Assembly (NCBI GenBank): GCA_020436165.1
Contig: JAGQYI010000030.1
Span: 1 to 64,000 of the forward strand
Direction of reading: 5' to 3'
DNA: 64,000 nt
Source: Cyclobacteriaceae bacterium
GTDB taxonomy: Bacteria; Bacteroidota; Bacteroidia; Cytophagales; Cyclobacteriaceae
Each line of letters starts with the position of its first letter. The stretch's first letter is position 1. Shown in pieces: positions 55,493 to 64,000 of this stretch. Under the pieces are notes generated by a model that saw only the letters and a list, made by a program, of their open reading frames with translations, searched no databases and had not been told where the DNA came from. Position numbers and translations under genes: made by a program.

Positions 55493-56421
55493 TGACGCAG
55501 CTTAGTCAAAAACACCTTCTTGGGATAAAAGACATAACCGAAAAGGACATTCAATTAATTTTTGACACTGCCGATACATTCAAAGAAGTTATTAACCGTC
55601 CTATCAAGAAAGTCCCTTCTTTAAGAGACATTACCATCGCCAACATCTTCTTTGAAAATTCTACCCGAACACGTCTTTCCTTTGAACTTGCGGAGAAACG
55701 GCTTTCTGCAGATGTGATCAACTTTTCAGCCTCTTCAAGTTCGGTAAAGAAGGGGGAGACCTTGTTGGATACAGTGAACAATATTTTGTCCATGAAGGTA
55801 GACATGATTGTGATGCGCCATGCCAGCCCCGGAGCACCTCACTTTTTGTCGAACCACATAGATGCCAATATTGTAAATGCCGGTGACGGCACCCACGAGC
55901 ACCCTACACAAGCTTTGCTGGATTCTTATTCTATTCGGGAAAAACTGGGTGATGTGGCAGGTAAAAAAGTGGCTATTATTGGAGATATCCTTCATTCCCG
56001 GGTAGCAATTTCCAATATTTTTGCCTTGCAAAAACAGGGAGCTGAGGTTATGGTTTGTGGACCAAATACATTACTTCCCAAACACATAGCTTCTTTGGGA
56101 GTTAAGGTGGAGCTGGATGTACGCAAGGCACTTGAATGGTGCGATGTTGCCAACGTGCTACGCATTCAATTGGAACGAATGCAGATCAAGTATTTCCCTT
56201 CGCTTCGTGAATACTCACTCTATTATGGCATTAATCTAAAGCTGCTGGAATCGCTGAACAAAGAAATTGTGATCATGCACCCCGGCCCCATAAACCGGGG
56301 GGTAGAGTTGGCAAGCGATGTTGCTGATTCAAAACATGCCATTATTCTGGACCAGGTACAAAATGGAGTTGCCATTCGCATGGCAGTACTTTATTTACTG
56401 GCCAGCCAACCTGGTGCCTGA
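55492..56421 (+). CDS. pyrB: Aspartate carbamoyltransferase catalytic subunit
   Basis: 309 residues. Condenses carbamoyl phosphate with aspartate, the first committed step of pyrimidine synthesis. Carbamoyl phosphate loop FFENSTRTRLSFELAEKRL (about 53-71) and the HPTQALLDSYSIREKLG motif (about 130-146) are clear. No pyrI follows, as expected for the Bacillus-like, unregulated trimer. It works with carA at 15 kb, which supplies carbamoyl phosphate. Confidence 0.95.
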   Translation: MTQLSQKHLLGIKDITEKDIQLIFDTADTFKEVINRPIKKVPSLRDITIANIFFENSTRTRLSFELAEKRLSADVINFSASSSSVKKGETLLDTVNNILSMKVDMIVMRHASPGAPHFLSNHIDANIVNAGDGTHEHPTQALLDSYSIREKLGDVAGKKVAIIGDILHSRVAISNIFALQKQGAEVMVCGPNTLLPKHIASLGVKVELDVRKALEWCDVANVLRIQLERMQIKYFPSLREYSLYYGINLKLLESLNKEIVIMHPGPINRGVELASDVADSKHAIILDQVQNGVAIRMAVLYLLASQPGA

Positions 56422-56468
56422 ATTCTGATTCAGCTTTTGTAACTTAGTGTTCTAAAGCAATCAAAACC

Positions 56469-59288
56469 ATGCGTACTATTTTTATACTCTTTTTGTGGTC
56501 CGTTTCTTACATTTCCTATGGTCAGATAGGGAAATTCCTGAAAGATAAAGTTTCCAGTAAAGTGCCAACCTCGCTGGTGGATAAAGGGGAAGAAAAAGGC
56601 AAGGAGCTACTTTCCAATGAGTTACTTAAAACACGTGAAAAGTTCGATACCACGAGCTTTAGTTATTCTGTTTCATTCAGCGATCAATCGGCCCAGTTCG
56701 AGGACAAGGAAAAGTTTGACGATGTAAAGAATGCGGCAAGCATTTACCTCGACAAGGAGAAAACAAAGGATGTACTGGAAGAAGCTCGTGATCACCTTGA
56801 TGTTGGCGAAATGTACTACGCCTCCAATGGATTTCGCATGGCGGAGGTATCCTTTATCGCTGCTGCCGGACTTTTGGAACTCAACGGCTACCAGTCGCAC
56901 CCCATGTACCCGCGAGTATTAGCCGATATGGGCATGCTCTACAATGGCATGGGGCGTTACGACCTTGCCATGGAATTTACAGAGCGGGCATTGAAATCAC
57001 GCGAAGAACAGCGTGGGAAGGAAAGTGTGGATTACGCAACTTCCTTAAATAATATGGCAGTGCTCAACAAGAACATGGGCAACTTTAACGAGGCGGAGAA
57101 AGAGTTTGCCGAAACGGCTGAGATAAACCAAAAAGTATCGGGTAAGGAATCAATGGCTTACGCCATTACCTTGAACAACCGGGGAGTATTATACCAAACG
57201 CTGGGCCGGTATGAGGAAGCTGAAAAGGACATGAAACAATGCCTCGAAATTGCGACCAGTGATAAAGATGTTAAACCAACTCAATTGGCACGTTTCCAAA
57301 CCAACCTTGGTTTGTTGTATCAGCAAGAAGGCAAATACAGCGAAGCAGAGGCTATATATCAAAAGGTGCTGGATGCCATGTCTAAGAATATTCTGGTTTC
57401 CAAGCGATCGAACCCCGATTATGCACATATGCTGGAGATCAAAGCTTCGCTTTATCTGGAAACGGGCAAGGACTCAGAAGCAGAGTCCCTGTTGAAGGAG
57501 GCGGTCGATATTTATGAGCGTAAATTTGGGCCGAATTTCTCCGGATATGGCTTGGTAAAAGCCAAGTTAGGCTCACTGTACCGAAGAACCGGAAGATTGC
57601 AGGAGGCGGAAAGCAATTTAAAAACTGCCGAAGACGTATTGTTGGGTGCATACGGTGTTCGTCACCCGCATTATGTGGAGGTGCAAACTGAGCTGGCTTT
57701 GCTCAAATGGCAGCAGAACAAAATTGCTGAGGCCAATGAGCTGTTTCAAAAGTCGCTGAATCAATCCATGGTTTTTGTGGGTAAATACTTTGCTCCCATG
57801 AGCGATGTGGAGAAAGCAGCCTTCTGGAAAACATTGCAACCTCGTTTCGAGAAATACTATGCCTTTACAGCGTATGCCGGAGAGGAAAACCCTCAAATAG
57901 TTACCAATGCCCTTAACTACCGTCTGGCTACCAAAGCTATGCTGCTATCGAGTACCACCAGGGTAAAAAATGAGATTTTGAACAGTAAGGATGCCGAGTT
58001 GGTTAAAGCATACAACACCTGGATGGACAACAAGCGACAGTTGGCGCTTTACTACTCCATGAGCCATGAAGATCTGGCCAACCAGGAAATAAATGTGGAT
58101 TCGCTGGAGCAGGCAACCAATCAGATTGAAAAGCAACTCTCAGAAAAGTCAGGGATATTCAGTGATGCCTATGGCAGCAAGGCACCGGTTCTGGCCGATG
58201 TTCAGAAAAAGCTGAAACCCGGAGAAGCAGCCGTTGAACTGGTACGTGTAGGGTACTCCATCAACAACCAGGGTAGTCAGTACATGGCCTTGATCGTGTT
58301 TCCTGATAAAGTAAAAATGGCTGTGCTGCCGAATGGCGACCAGTTGGAAGAACGCTACTTTAAGTATTACAAGAACGCTATTGGTTTGAAACGGGAGGAT
58401 AATTACTCTTTCGATCAATACTGGAAACCAATTGAAACGAAACTGGCGGGTGTAAAAAAGGTATACCTTTCATCCGATGGAGTGTACAACCAGCTAAATG
58501 TAAACTCACTGAAAGATGCCACGGGCGCTTTTGTGCTTGATAAAGTGCAGTTGAACAATGTTACCAGCCTTCGCTCCTTAACGGATGCAAAAAGTCCGGC
58601 CAATACCAGCAAAAACGCTTTGTTATTGGGCAACCCTGCCTATGGTTCCAGTGCTATTGATCCGCTTCCGGGAACGGACAAGGAGGTTACAGGTATTTCT
58701 ACCATATTAAAAACAGGAGGGTACCGAACCAATTTGTATGAGGCAGGAAATGCTACGGAAAAGGTAATAAAAGAAGCGAAAAGCCCTAAGGTAATGCATA
58801 TTGCCACGCATGGTTTTTTTGTAAAAGACGTGCATAACGACAATAGCCAGGTATTTAGCGTACCATTGAATAATGTAAATGAGAACGTGCTGTTGCGTTC
58901 CGGTTTGTTGCTGGCCAATGCCGGCAAAGCCGAAAGCAACATGGGAGCCGATAACGGCATTCTCACGGCCTATGAGGCTATGAACCTCGACCTTGGCAAT
59001 ACCGATTTAGTGGTGCTAAGCGCCTGCGAAACAGGCCTGGGGGATGTAATGGCAGGTGAGGGTGTGTATGGCCTTCAGCGCTCGTTTGAGGTGGCAGGAG
59101 CCAAGGCAGTAATTATGAGCTTGTGGAAGGTAGACGATACAGCCACCCAGCTATTAATGACCAACTTTTACAAGAACTGGATTGCCACCAAAGACAAAGT
59201 AAAATCGTTTGGCATGGCGCAGAAAGCACTGAAAGCCAAATACCCCGAACCTTATTACTGGGGTGCCTTTGTACTATTGGGCGACTAA
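56469..59288 (+). CDS. Secreted TPR-CHAT protein (caspase-like)
   Basis: 939 residues. Signal peptide (MRTIFILFLWSVSYISYGQ). Then seven or eight TPR units (about 115-440, for example YATSLNNMAVLNKNMGNFNEAEKEF and YAITLNNRGVLYQTLGRYEEAEKDM), a spacer, and a CHAT domain (about 620-939). The His-Cys pair is H781 (HIATHGFF) and C853 (LSACETGLG), both intact, so protease activity is plausible. The type III-E Craspase subunit is also TPR-CHAT but cytoplasmic. Here the export signal puts it outside the cytoplasm. A related gene lies convergent at 60.7 kb. Confidence 0.85.
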   Translation: MRTIFILFLWSVSYISYGQIGKFLKDKVSSKVPTSLVDKGEEKGKELLSNELLKTREKFDTTSFSYSVSFSDQSAQFEDKEKFDDVKNAASIYLDKEKTKDVLEEARDHLDVGEMYYASNGFRMAEVSFIAAAGLLELNGYQSHPMYPRVLADMGMLYNGMGRYDLAMEFTERALKSREEQRGKESVDYATSLNNMAVLNKNMGNFNEAEKEFAETAEINQKVSGKESMAYAITLNNRGVLYQTLGRYEEAEKDMKQCLEIATSDKDVKPTQLARFQTNLGLLYQQEGKYSEAEAIYQKVLDAMSKNILVSKRSNPDYAHMLEIKASLYLETGKDSEAESLLKEAVDIYERKFGPNFSGYGLVKAKLGSLYRRTGRLQEAESNLKTAEDVLLGAYGVRHPHYVEVQTELALLKWQQNKIAEANELFQKSLNQSMVFVGKYFAPMSDVEKAAFWKTLQPRFEKYYAFTAYAGEENPQIVTNALNYRLATKAMLLSSTTRVKNEILNSKDAELVKAYNTWMDNKRQLALYYSMSHEDLANQEINVDSLEQATNQIEKQLSEKSGIFSDAYGSKAPVLADVQKKLKPGEAAVELVRVGYSINNQGSQYMALIVFPDKVKMAVLPNGDQLEERYFKYYKNAIGLKREDNYSFDQYWKPIETKLAGVKKVYLSSDGVYNQLNVNSLKDATGAFVLDKVQLNNVTSLRSLTDAKSPANTSKNALLLGNPAYGSSAIDPLPGTDKEVTGISTILKTGGYRTNLYEAGNATEKVIKEAKSPKVMHIATHGFFVKDVHNDNSQVFSVPLNNVNENVLLRSGLLLANAGKAESNMGADNGILTAYEAMNLDLGNTDLVVLSACETGLGDVMAGEGVYGLQRSFEVAGAKAVIMSLWKVDDTATQLLMTNFYKNWIATKDKVKSFGMAQKALKAKYPEPYYWGAFVLLGD

Positions 59289-59352
59289 ACCCTTTTGGAA
59301 AGTAGAATAAATGTTTATATTAGATGGTGCTTTTAACCTAACCTTTTCAGCG

Positions 59353-59377
59353 AAGCCGGCTTTTTAGCCGGCTTTGT
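59353..59377 (+). terminator. Weak terminator after the first TPR-CHAT gene
   Basis: AAGCCGGCT (59353-59361) and AGCCGGCTT (59366-59374) pair over 9 bp with a TTTT loop, but the T-tail is short. Confidence 0.6.
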
Positions 59378-59503
59378 TGGTTTAATAGGCAATGTGTTCG
59401 TGTAGGATTCTCAATTGAAGTAAATCAAATATTTAAAGTTAACAATCATATTTTAGGTAAAAGAGAAGTCATGGATTATACATGTTGTTTGCATCAAGCA
59501 GAA

Positions 59504-60247
59504 CTAGGTCCATAACTTTTGAAAATCACTTTTATAGTTTAGAATTAGTTCAGAAAATTTATGTTCATTAAATTTTTCAATCCTTTCAAGAGCCATTATT
59601 ACTTTCCTGCTTTGATCCCACGTTTTAATTAATTGAGAAATCTTGATCTTTAAATTTTTGGAATTTTCAGGAGTAAAGTGAACAGCTTTATTTCGTAGCT
59701 GGAACAGACTTTTAATTTCTGTTAAATTAATATTGTTTTCAATTACCTGATTTTTGAAAATATAAATTATACGATCCAAAATTCGTGCAGACGAAATCTG
59801 TTTGTAACTGAAGTCATCAATAATTTTAGAATGATTTAAGTATAGAAGGTGCCGATTAATTAAAACCTCTATGAAGAATGCAAAATTTGTTATATGCCCA
59901 ATAATGTAAATTGATTCTACCTGATGATTTTTATTAAACTTATGGCTTGAAGAACGAGCTAGTGTTTTAGCGGTTTGCAATGCATGATGCAGTTTGGTCA
60001 CGGTTTCATTTGAAAGTACATCACCTATTTCTTTTTGCAGTAAGTCTAACGTTTCACTAGGTACAGAAGACTTTTGAAGAATCTCTTTATCAAAATTTGT
60101 AACATCAATATCCTTAATTAATTGGGTAAATATGATAGTTGAATAATCTCCAGATAGTGCATAATTAATTGAAATGAAAGATTCTTCAAGATAAAAGGCA
60201 GCACCTTCTCCTAACTTGTGGTAAGTGTCAATATCATATTTCTTCAT
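59504..60247 (-). CDS. Unknown protein with a HEPN-type RNxxxH motif
   Basis: 247 residues, predicted mostly helical, not recognised by any clear family. The segment LFQLRNKAVHFTPENS (residues 181-196) has R185 and H190 in the Rx4H spacing of HEPN ribonuclease and HEPN-like helix bundles, and sits in a helix pair as in that fold. No signal peptide, so cytoplasmic. The gene is markedly AT-rich compared with the flanking CHAT genes, a hint of transfer. Similar whole-protein architectures are known as uncharacterised proteins of defence or stress islands; here function is not assigned. Confidence 0.6.
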   Translation of the reverse strand: MKKYDIDTYHKLGEGAAFYLEESFISINYALSGDYSTIIFTQLIKDIDVTNFDKEILQKSSVPSETLDLLQKEIGDVLSNETVTKLHHALQTAKTLARSSSHKFNKNHQVESIYIIGHITNFAFFIEVLINRHLLYLNHSKIIDDFSYKQISSARILDRIIYIFKNQVIENNINLTEIKSLFQLRNKAVHFTPENSKNLKIKISQLIKTWDQSRKVIMALERIEKFNEHKFSELILNYKSDFQKLWT

Positions 60248-60359
60248 TATTTAAGCTTGAGGTCAACGGTTTATGAACAGGATTAATCGTTGTAAATATT
60301 TATGAGTTTTGACTTGTATAAACTTAAGAAAAATCAGCAAAACAAAGACCCCTCCTAGG

Positions 60360-60406
60360 AATGACGTGATAAAAGAGAAACGTCATTACCCGGCTTGACC
60401 GGGTAA
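60360..60406. repeat. REP-like double palindrome
   Basis: AATGACGT (60360-60367) and ACGTCATT (60380-60387) form one perfect inverted repeat; TTACCCGG (60386-60393) and CCGGGTAA (60399-60406) with CTTGA between form a second, sharing two bases with it. The CATT-CCCGG-CTTGA-CCGGG pattern is that of a dispersed REP-type family found in many bacteria. Confidence 0.6.
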
Positions 60407-60424
60407 TCTCAACATGTAAACGCT

Positions 60425-60649
60425 CTAACTATCTTGTCTTGATTTCTCAAATGCTTCAACTACCGCCCTGGCAGGTTCATAATCCGAATTTGTCACCATA
60501 AGTTTAACTCCACCCCTTGGACTCCAGCTTCCGCCTCGGGTGCCAATTTGTACATCTTTAAGCATGGTTTCAATTCCTTCGTTCTCCAAAAGATTTTTGA
60601 TCATCTGGCATTCGATCAACGTTCCGTCATATAGTTCAACCAGTTTCAT
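60425..60649 (-). CDS. DUF2007 domain protein
   Basis: 74 residues, the whole of a DUF2007 (putative signal-transducing) domain: KLVELYDGTLIECQMIKNLLENEGIE then VTNSDYEPARAVVEAFE. The family has a ferredoxin-like fold and no proven function, and is often found beside membrane or proteolysis genes. No signal peptide. Confidence 0.85.
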   Translation of the reverse strand: MKLVELYDGTLIECQMIKNLLENEGIETMLKDVQIGTRGGSWSPRGGVKLMVTNSDYEPARAVVEAFEKSRQDS

Positions 60650-60715
60650 AAGCAGAATTATTGTTGACTATAAACTTAAGAAAAACGGTAGATATTATAG
60701 GACTTTAAGGGTTGA

Positions 60716-63289
60716 TTAAGTTCCGCTTAATACAAAAGCGCTCCAATAGTAAGGCGCTGGATAAGCTTGCCTCAACTGGCGTTGCGCTCTTTTAAACGAT
60801 TCCTGAATATCACCCGATTGAACCCAATACGTATAAAACAATGTCATTAGCTTCCAGGTGGCTTCATCATTTACTTTCCATAAGCTCATGAGTACGTGGG
60901 AGGCTCCGGCAGATTCCAGCGCTTTTTGTAGCCCATACACTCCCTCCCCCGGATGATAAACGCCCAAACCTGTTTCGCAAGCAGACAATACAACCAATCG
61001 GGTGTTATCGAGGTTGAGGAGGGAGGCTTCGTAGGCGGTAAGAATACCATCCTGACCCTCTCCTCCCTGAAGTGTGTTGGCACCTGCCAGGGCAATACCC
61101 GATTGGAGCATGGCATCCGTCAAATCATTGCCGGTAGATTCTTGGTTGAAAAACCCATGTGTGGCCAGGTGCACAACTGAGTACGATTTGGCCTCTTTTA
61201 AAGCTTCTTCGGTGGCCGATTTTTGATTCAAAACCACCGTTTTCCAATCATTTTGCTCCAAAATGGAATCTATCTTCAAAATCTCTTCCGAGGTGCCGGG
61301 CAAGGGCTCATAGTCATAAATTATTTTGCTTGCCCCCAGCGTAAATCTTGGATTGCCCATTAATAATGCATTTTTAGGTGCCCTGGGTTGTTCGGGGTTT
61401 TCCAAAAGGTTTCCGGTATTTGTTATGTAGGTCAGTTCAATTTCATCAAGCACAAAATCATTTTGGGCAGGATTGTAAAGGCCCTGGAGGCTGATCTGAT
61501 TATAAATACCATCCGGAGAAAAGTATACTTTTTTGACGGGCACAAATGAATTACTTCGAATGGAATCGATGATAGGTCTCCAATAGATTTTATAGGAAGA
61601 CGTATCCGCTCGCTGAAAGTAATTCAGGTTACGGTAGCGGTAGAACATCTCCTTTTCAAGCAATCTATTGTTTTTGCTCCATATCAGCGACATCACTGGT
61701 TGAGAAACCTCGGGCGTTACAATGAGGGCGGCATACACCAGGCCGTCAATTAACCGAACCATTTCTACGGCTGCTTCTCCGGGCTTTAAATGTTGCTGAA
61801 CCTCCTTCCAGGTTTTTTCTGTTACAGTGAAACCCTTCTCAAATTGCCTTGAAGATTTGATCAATACCTTCTCAAGCGAATCAATTTTCAGCTTTAGTTC
61901 AGCCACTTTGCTGGCATCCATTTGCAACGCCATATTGGCTAAATGGTTTTTGCTTTTTACCCAGCGGTAATAATTTTTCTTTAAGCGTTCATCAGAAGAA
62001 GCCAATATCTGCTGCCTCATTTTATCACTGGAGTTAAGGATAATTCCTTTGGTCATCAACTGCTGGTTATACAAAGCGGTAGTTATGTGCTTATTAATGT
62101 AAGGATTTTCACTTTCCTGCAACTGAGGGAACCCACATACTGCAAGGGCAAAACCTCCAAAGTCGTCAAAATACGACCTCTGCTTTCTGTAGAGATTTTG
62201 CTTTTCTTTAACAGACAGGTAATTAAAATTATACACTACATCCTCAACCAACTGGTGCATTAACTGATGATAAAGAGTATCGGCAGCCTGATAATTACCT
62301 GCATCCATGTAAGCAATGGCAAGGTTAGACAAGGTAACCTCGTACAACCCCGGGTTTATGGCCGCCCGGGAGTCCTGAATGGATTTTGCCCTGGTAAGGT
62401 AGTTTATGGCTTGTTCATCATCTCCCAACTCGGTAAACATTTCGCCCAAATTTGTCAAAAGGGCGTTGGTAAGCTGCGCATCCTGAATGGAGTCTTCGGC
62501 TATAATATGCAAAGCTCTGTTCCAGACAAGGGAGGCGCTATCGTACAATTCCGTTTTTCTGTAATAGCCGCCAAGATTCTGCATGGCGTAAAGCAAATCC
62601 AGCGTTTTCCCATATTCGTTTAGCAGGGTTACGCTTTGCGTAAGTGTTTGTCCTGCTTTTTTCAATAAGCCGGCTTCAAGGTAATAAGAGCTAAGGTTAT
62701 TTAAAACGACAAAATAGTCACTACCCAAAGCCTCCAGGCTTAAGTCGGCTGATTGAATTTCTTCTAACGTTTGGATCGCCTTTTCAATACCTCCTTTTTT
62801 GTGGTACAACGAAGCTACCGTGTTTTTATAATTGACATATGCCTTAACACTCACAGGATCGTTTCTATCTAACTCTGTCCCTTTCAGGGATTGGGCTATC
62901 TGGTCTACAAAAAACTCGGCACTGTCATATTTTTCAATGTCCATGTACGTATTAGCCAGATTGTTTAGTGCTGCAATGTGTTCGTAATGTGCATTGCCAA
63001 ATAACTTATATGCAAGAGCTTCGGTTTTCCTGAAATTATGAATTGAAAGGTCGTATTCTCCCAGAGATTTTTGAGCGTACGCCAGGTTGGACAACGATTG
63101 ACCATACTCCCAACTTTTTGAACCATACGTTTTCAGGGCAAGATTCAAACATTTTTGCGCTTGAAGCTCAGCCTGTTCATATAAACCATACGATTGCAAT
63201 TTTATGGTTTCACTTGCACATTGCTCCCATGACTGAGCATGTGCCAAATGAGAAATTATGATTAAAAGGAAAATGGACAGGCTTCGCAT
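60716..63289 (-). CDS. Secreted TPR-CHAT protein (caspase-like), second copy
   Basis: 857 residues from this start. Signal peptide MRSLSIFLLIIISHLAHAQ; a longer frame to 63340 would hide it. TPR repeats (about 35-390, for example YGQSLSNLAYAQKSLGEYDLSI) and a CHAT domain (about 560-857) with H711 (LATHGFF) and C771 (LSACETGLG). The C-terminal third is close to that of the 56.5-kb gene (QKALESAGASHVLMSLWKV versus QRSFEVAGAKAVIMSLWKV) while the TPR parts diverge, so this is a paralogue with a different recognition region (inference). Confidence 0.83.
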   Translation of the reverse strand: MRSLSIFLLIIISHLAHAQSWEQCASETIKLQSYGLYEQAELQAQKCLNLALKTYGSKSWEYGQSLSNLAYAQKSLGEYDLSIHNFRKTEALAYKLFGNAHYEHIAALNNLANTYMDIEKYDSAEFFVDQIAQSLKGTELDRNDPVSVKAYVNYKNTVASLYHKKGGIEKAIQTLEEIQSADLSLEALGSDYFVVLNNLSSYYLEAGLLKKAGQTLTQSVTLLNEYGKTLDLLYAMQNLGGYYRKTELYDSASLVWNRALHIIAEDSIQDAQLTNALLTNLGEMFTELGDDEQAINYLTRAKSIQDSRAAINPGLYEVTLSNLAIAYMDAGNYQAADTLYHQLMHQLVEDVVYNFNYLSVKEKQNLYRKQRSYFDDFGGFALAVCGFPQLQESENPYINKHITTALYNQQLMTKGIILNSSDKMRQQILASSDERLKKNYYRWVKSKNHLANMALQMDASKVAELKLKIDSLEKVLIKSSRQFEKGFTVTEKTWKEVQQHLKPGEAAVEMVRLIDGLVYAALIVTPEVSQPVMSLIWSKNNRLLEKEMFYRYRNLNYFQRADTSSYKIYWRPIIDSIRSNSFVPVKKVYFSPDGIYNQISLQGLYNPAQNDFVLDEIELTYITNTGNLLENPEQPRAPKNALLMGNPRFTLGASKIIYDYEPLPGTSEEILKIDSILEQNDWKTVVLNQKSATEEALKEAKSYSVVHLATHGFFNQESTGNDLTDAMLQSGIALAGANTLQGGEGQDGILTAYEASLLNLDNTRLVVLSACETGLGVYHPGEGVYGLQKALESAGASHVLMSLWKVNDEATWKLMTLFYTYWVQSGDIQESFKRAQRQLRQAYPAPYYWSAFVLSGT

Positions 63290-63462
63290 TTTATTGAGTT
63301 CGTAAGAGATTAAGGTATTATTTAAACTGCTCTTACACATTCAAAAAATAAAAATAAGCAAATGCCCCAACTTTGAAAGATGTAATATAATGGGTAAGTG
63401 GCTAAATTTTTATTTAGCCACTTAAACCATAGTACATTAGATATTCTTATTATAAACAGTAA

Positions 63463-63645
63463 TCAGCTAATCTTATCCAATACCTTATGGGCAGGCACAG
63501 CCTTTACTTTTCCATTAATTGAAACAATGATGGGGCTGTTCTTACGACTTTTGAATTCCACCATCTGGAGGTATGCTTTTTTGAGGCCAAGGGTTACCTT
63601 TTTTTCTAAATCCTCAAGTTGGTCTTTAACGTTCATCGTATTCAT
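63463..63645 (-). CDS. Small partner of the zeta-like kinase
   Basis: 60 residues. A charged helix (KDQLEDLEKKVTLGLKKAYLQMVEFK) followed by a short strand pair (PIIVSINGKVKAVPAHKVL). Starts within the last 20 nt of the zeta-like gene. The layout toxin-like kinase first, tiny second gene resembles two-gene modules often seen in Bacteroidota; antitoxin function is a guess from context only. Confidence 0.6.
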   Translation of the reverse strand: MNTMNVKDQLEDLEKKVTLGLKKAYLQMVEFKSRKNSPIIVSINGKVKAVPAHKVLDKIS

Positions 63646-64000
63646 TTTTCAAATTTGACCATTTTTTTTCATTTCTAATAATAAGTTCTTCTCTAGCGCC
63701 TTCTGCAATAAATTCAAAGGGCTCATTAGAATTATCCACAAGAACCCATTTATCCACAAAAGGAATGTAAAGATTGAACAAGTTTTTAAGGTCATTTGAA
63801 AATCTTCTTTTAATGACATTAACGGGAATGTTATGCCCGCCTTCCTTTACTCTGGCCAATACCCTTTCAATAGCTAAATTCATTGAGTCTAGTAGTAAGA
63901 AAAGTAGAATGATTTCGTAACCTTTCTGCTGAGCGTTTTGAAGAAGCTTCACATATGCTTTGCTTGAAAGGGTCGTTTCAAAAGCAAATGAGTCTCCTTT
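63626..64000 (-). CDS. Zeta-toxin-like / predicted ABC-type ATPase, 5' part outside the window
   Basis: Reading frame open to the window edge, so the start is missing. The visible residues begin at KGDSFAFETTLSSKAY, then YEIILLFLLLDSMNLAIERVLARVKEGGHN, IKRRFSNDLKNLFNLY and VLVDNSNEPF. This sequence is characteristic of the zeta-toxin / COG4185 group, whose best-known members phosphorylate UDP-N-acetylglucosamine. The Walker A loop would be in the missing part. The internal GTG at 63952 is not the start, because the conserved ETTLSS box lies upstream of it. Confidence 0.8.
   Translation of the reverse strand, partial: KGDSFAFETTLSSKAYVKLLQNAQQKGYEIILLFLLLDSMNLAIERVLARVKEGGHNIPVNVIKRRFSNDLKNLFNLYIPFVDKWVLVDNSNEPFEFIAEGAREELIIRNEKKWSNLKNEYDER

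Noticed and set aside
56469..63289. Type III-E CRISPR (Craspase) locus
   Set aside because: No repeat array, no gRAMP effector or other cas gene; both TPR-CHAT proteins carry export signals.
63290..63340. Longer N-terminus of the second TPR-CHAT gene
   Set aside because: It would bury the clear signal peptide 17 residues inside the protein.

Overview
The window is a chromosomal segment of a Bacteroidota bacterium, most likely Cytophagales-like (the order-level guess is inference). Supporting signs are promoter boxes of the Bacteroidota type (TAnnTTTG at -7), weak or absent Shine-Dalgarno sequences, zinc-free forms of L36 and S14, acidic or basic low-complexity tails on S1, S3 and L17, an LptD/PorT-like outer-membrane repertoire, and single-protein TPR-CHAT genes.

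1-14.9 kb is the S10-spc-alpha ribosomal super-cluster: rpsJ, a terminator and promoter, then rplC-D-W-B, rpsS, rplV, rpsC, rplP, rpmC, rpsQ, rplN-X-E, rpsN, a second promoter, rpsH, rplF-R, rpsE, rpmD, rplO, secY, map, infA, rpmJ, rpsM-K-D, rpoA and rplQ. rpmD and rpmJ are short but clear. Structured leaders sit ahead of rplC, rpsH and rpoA.

15-45 kb is mostly housekeeping: carA, eno, a DivIC/FtsB-like divisome protein, an LDH2-type dehydrogenase, Ppx/GppA, two different acyl-CoA carboxylase beta subunits, an M42 peptidase, aroA and aroB around a YtxH-like gene, proline dehydrogenase, lysS, LptD divergent from an Amidase_3/MCE pair, OsmC, a phosphopantetheinyl transferase, DivIVA, folB, a truncated IscA-like protein, dtd, a MazG-like pyrophosphohydrolase and rpsA. 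The rpsA leader can fold into a textbook H-type pseudoknot just before the start codon.

45-51.4 kb holds tRNA-Cys(GCA), a hairpin-rich spacer with a partial copy of the tRNA 3' end and two REP-like palindromes, a SatD-like regulator with a membrane partner, a photolyase, an SRPBCC protein, a methyltransferase and a secreted GH31 alpha-glucosidase.

51.7-64 kb is more accessory: an outer-membrane barrel with a large repeat-containing lipoprotein, the pyrR-pyrB operon, two convergent exported TPR-CHAT (caspase-like) proteins flanking an AT-rich gene with a HEPN-type RNxxxH motif and a DUF2007 gene, and at the right edge a zeta-toxin-like kinase (cut by the window end) overlapping a 60-residue partner. 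No CRISPR array, transposase or phage gene was seen.
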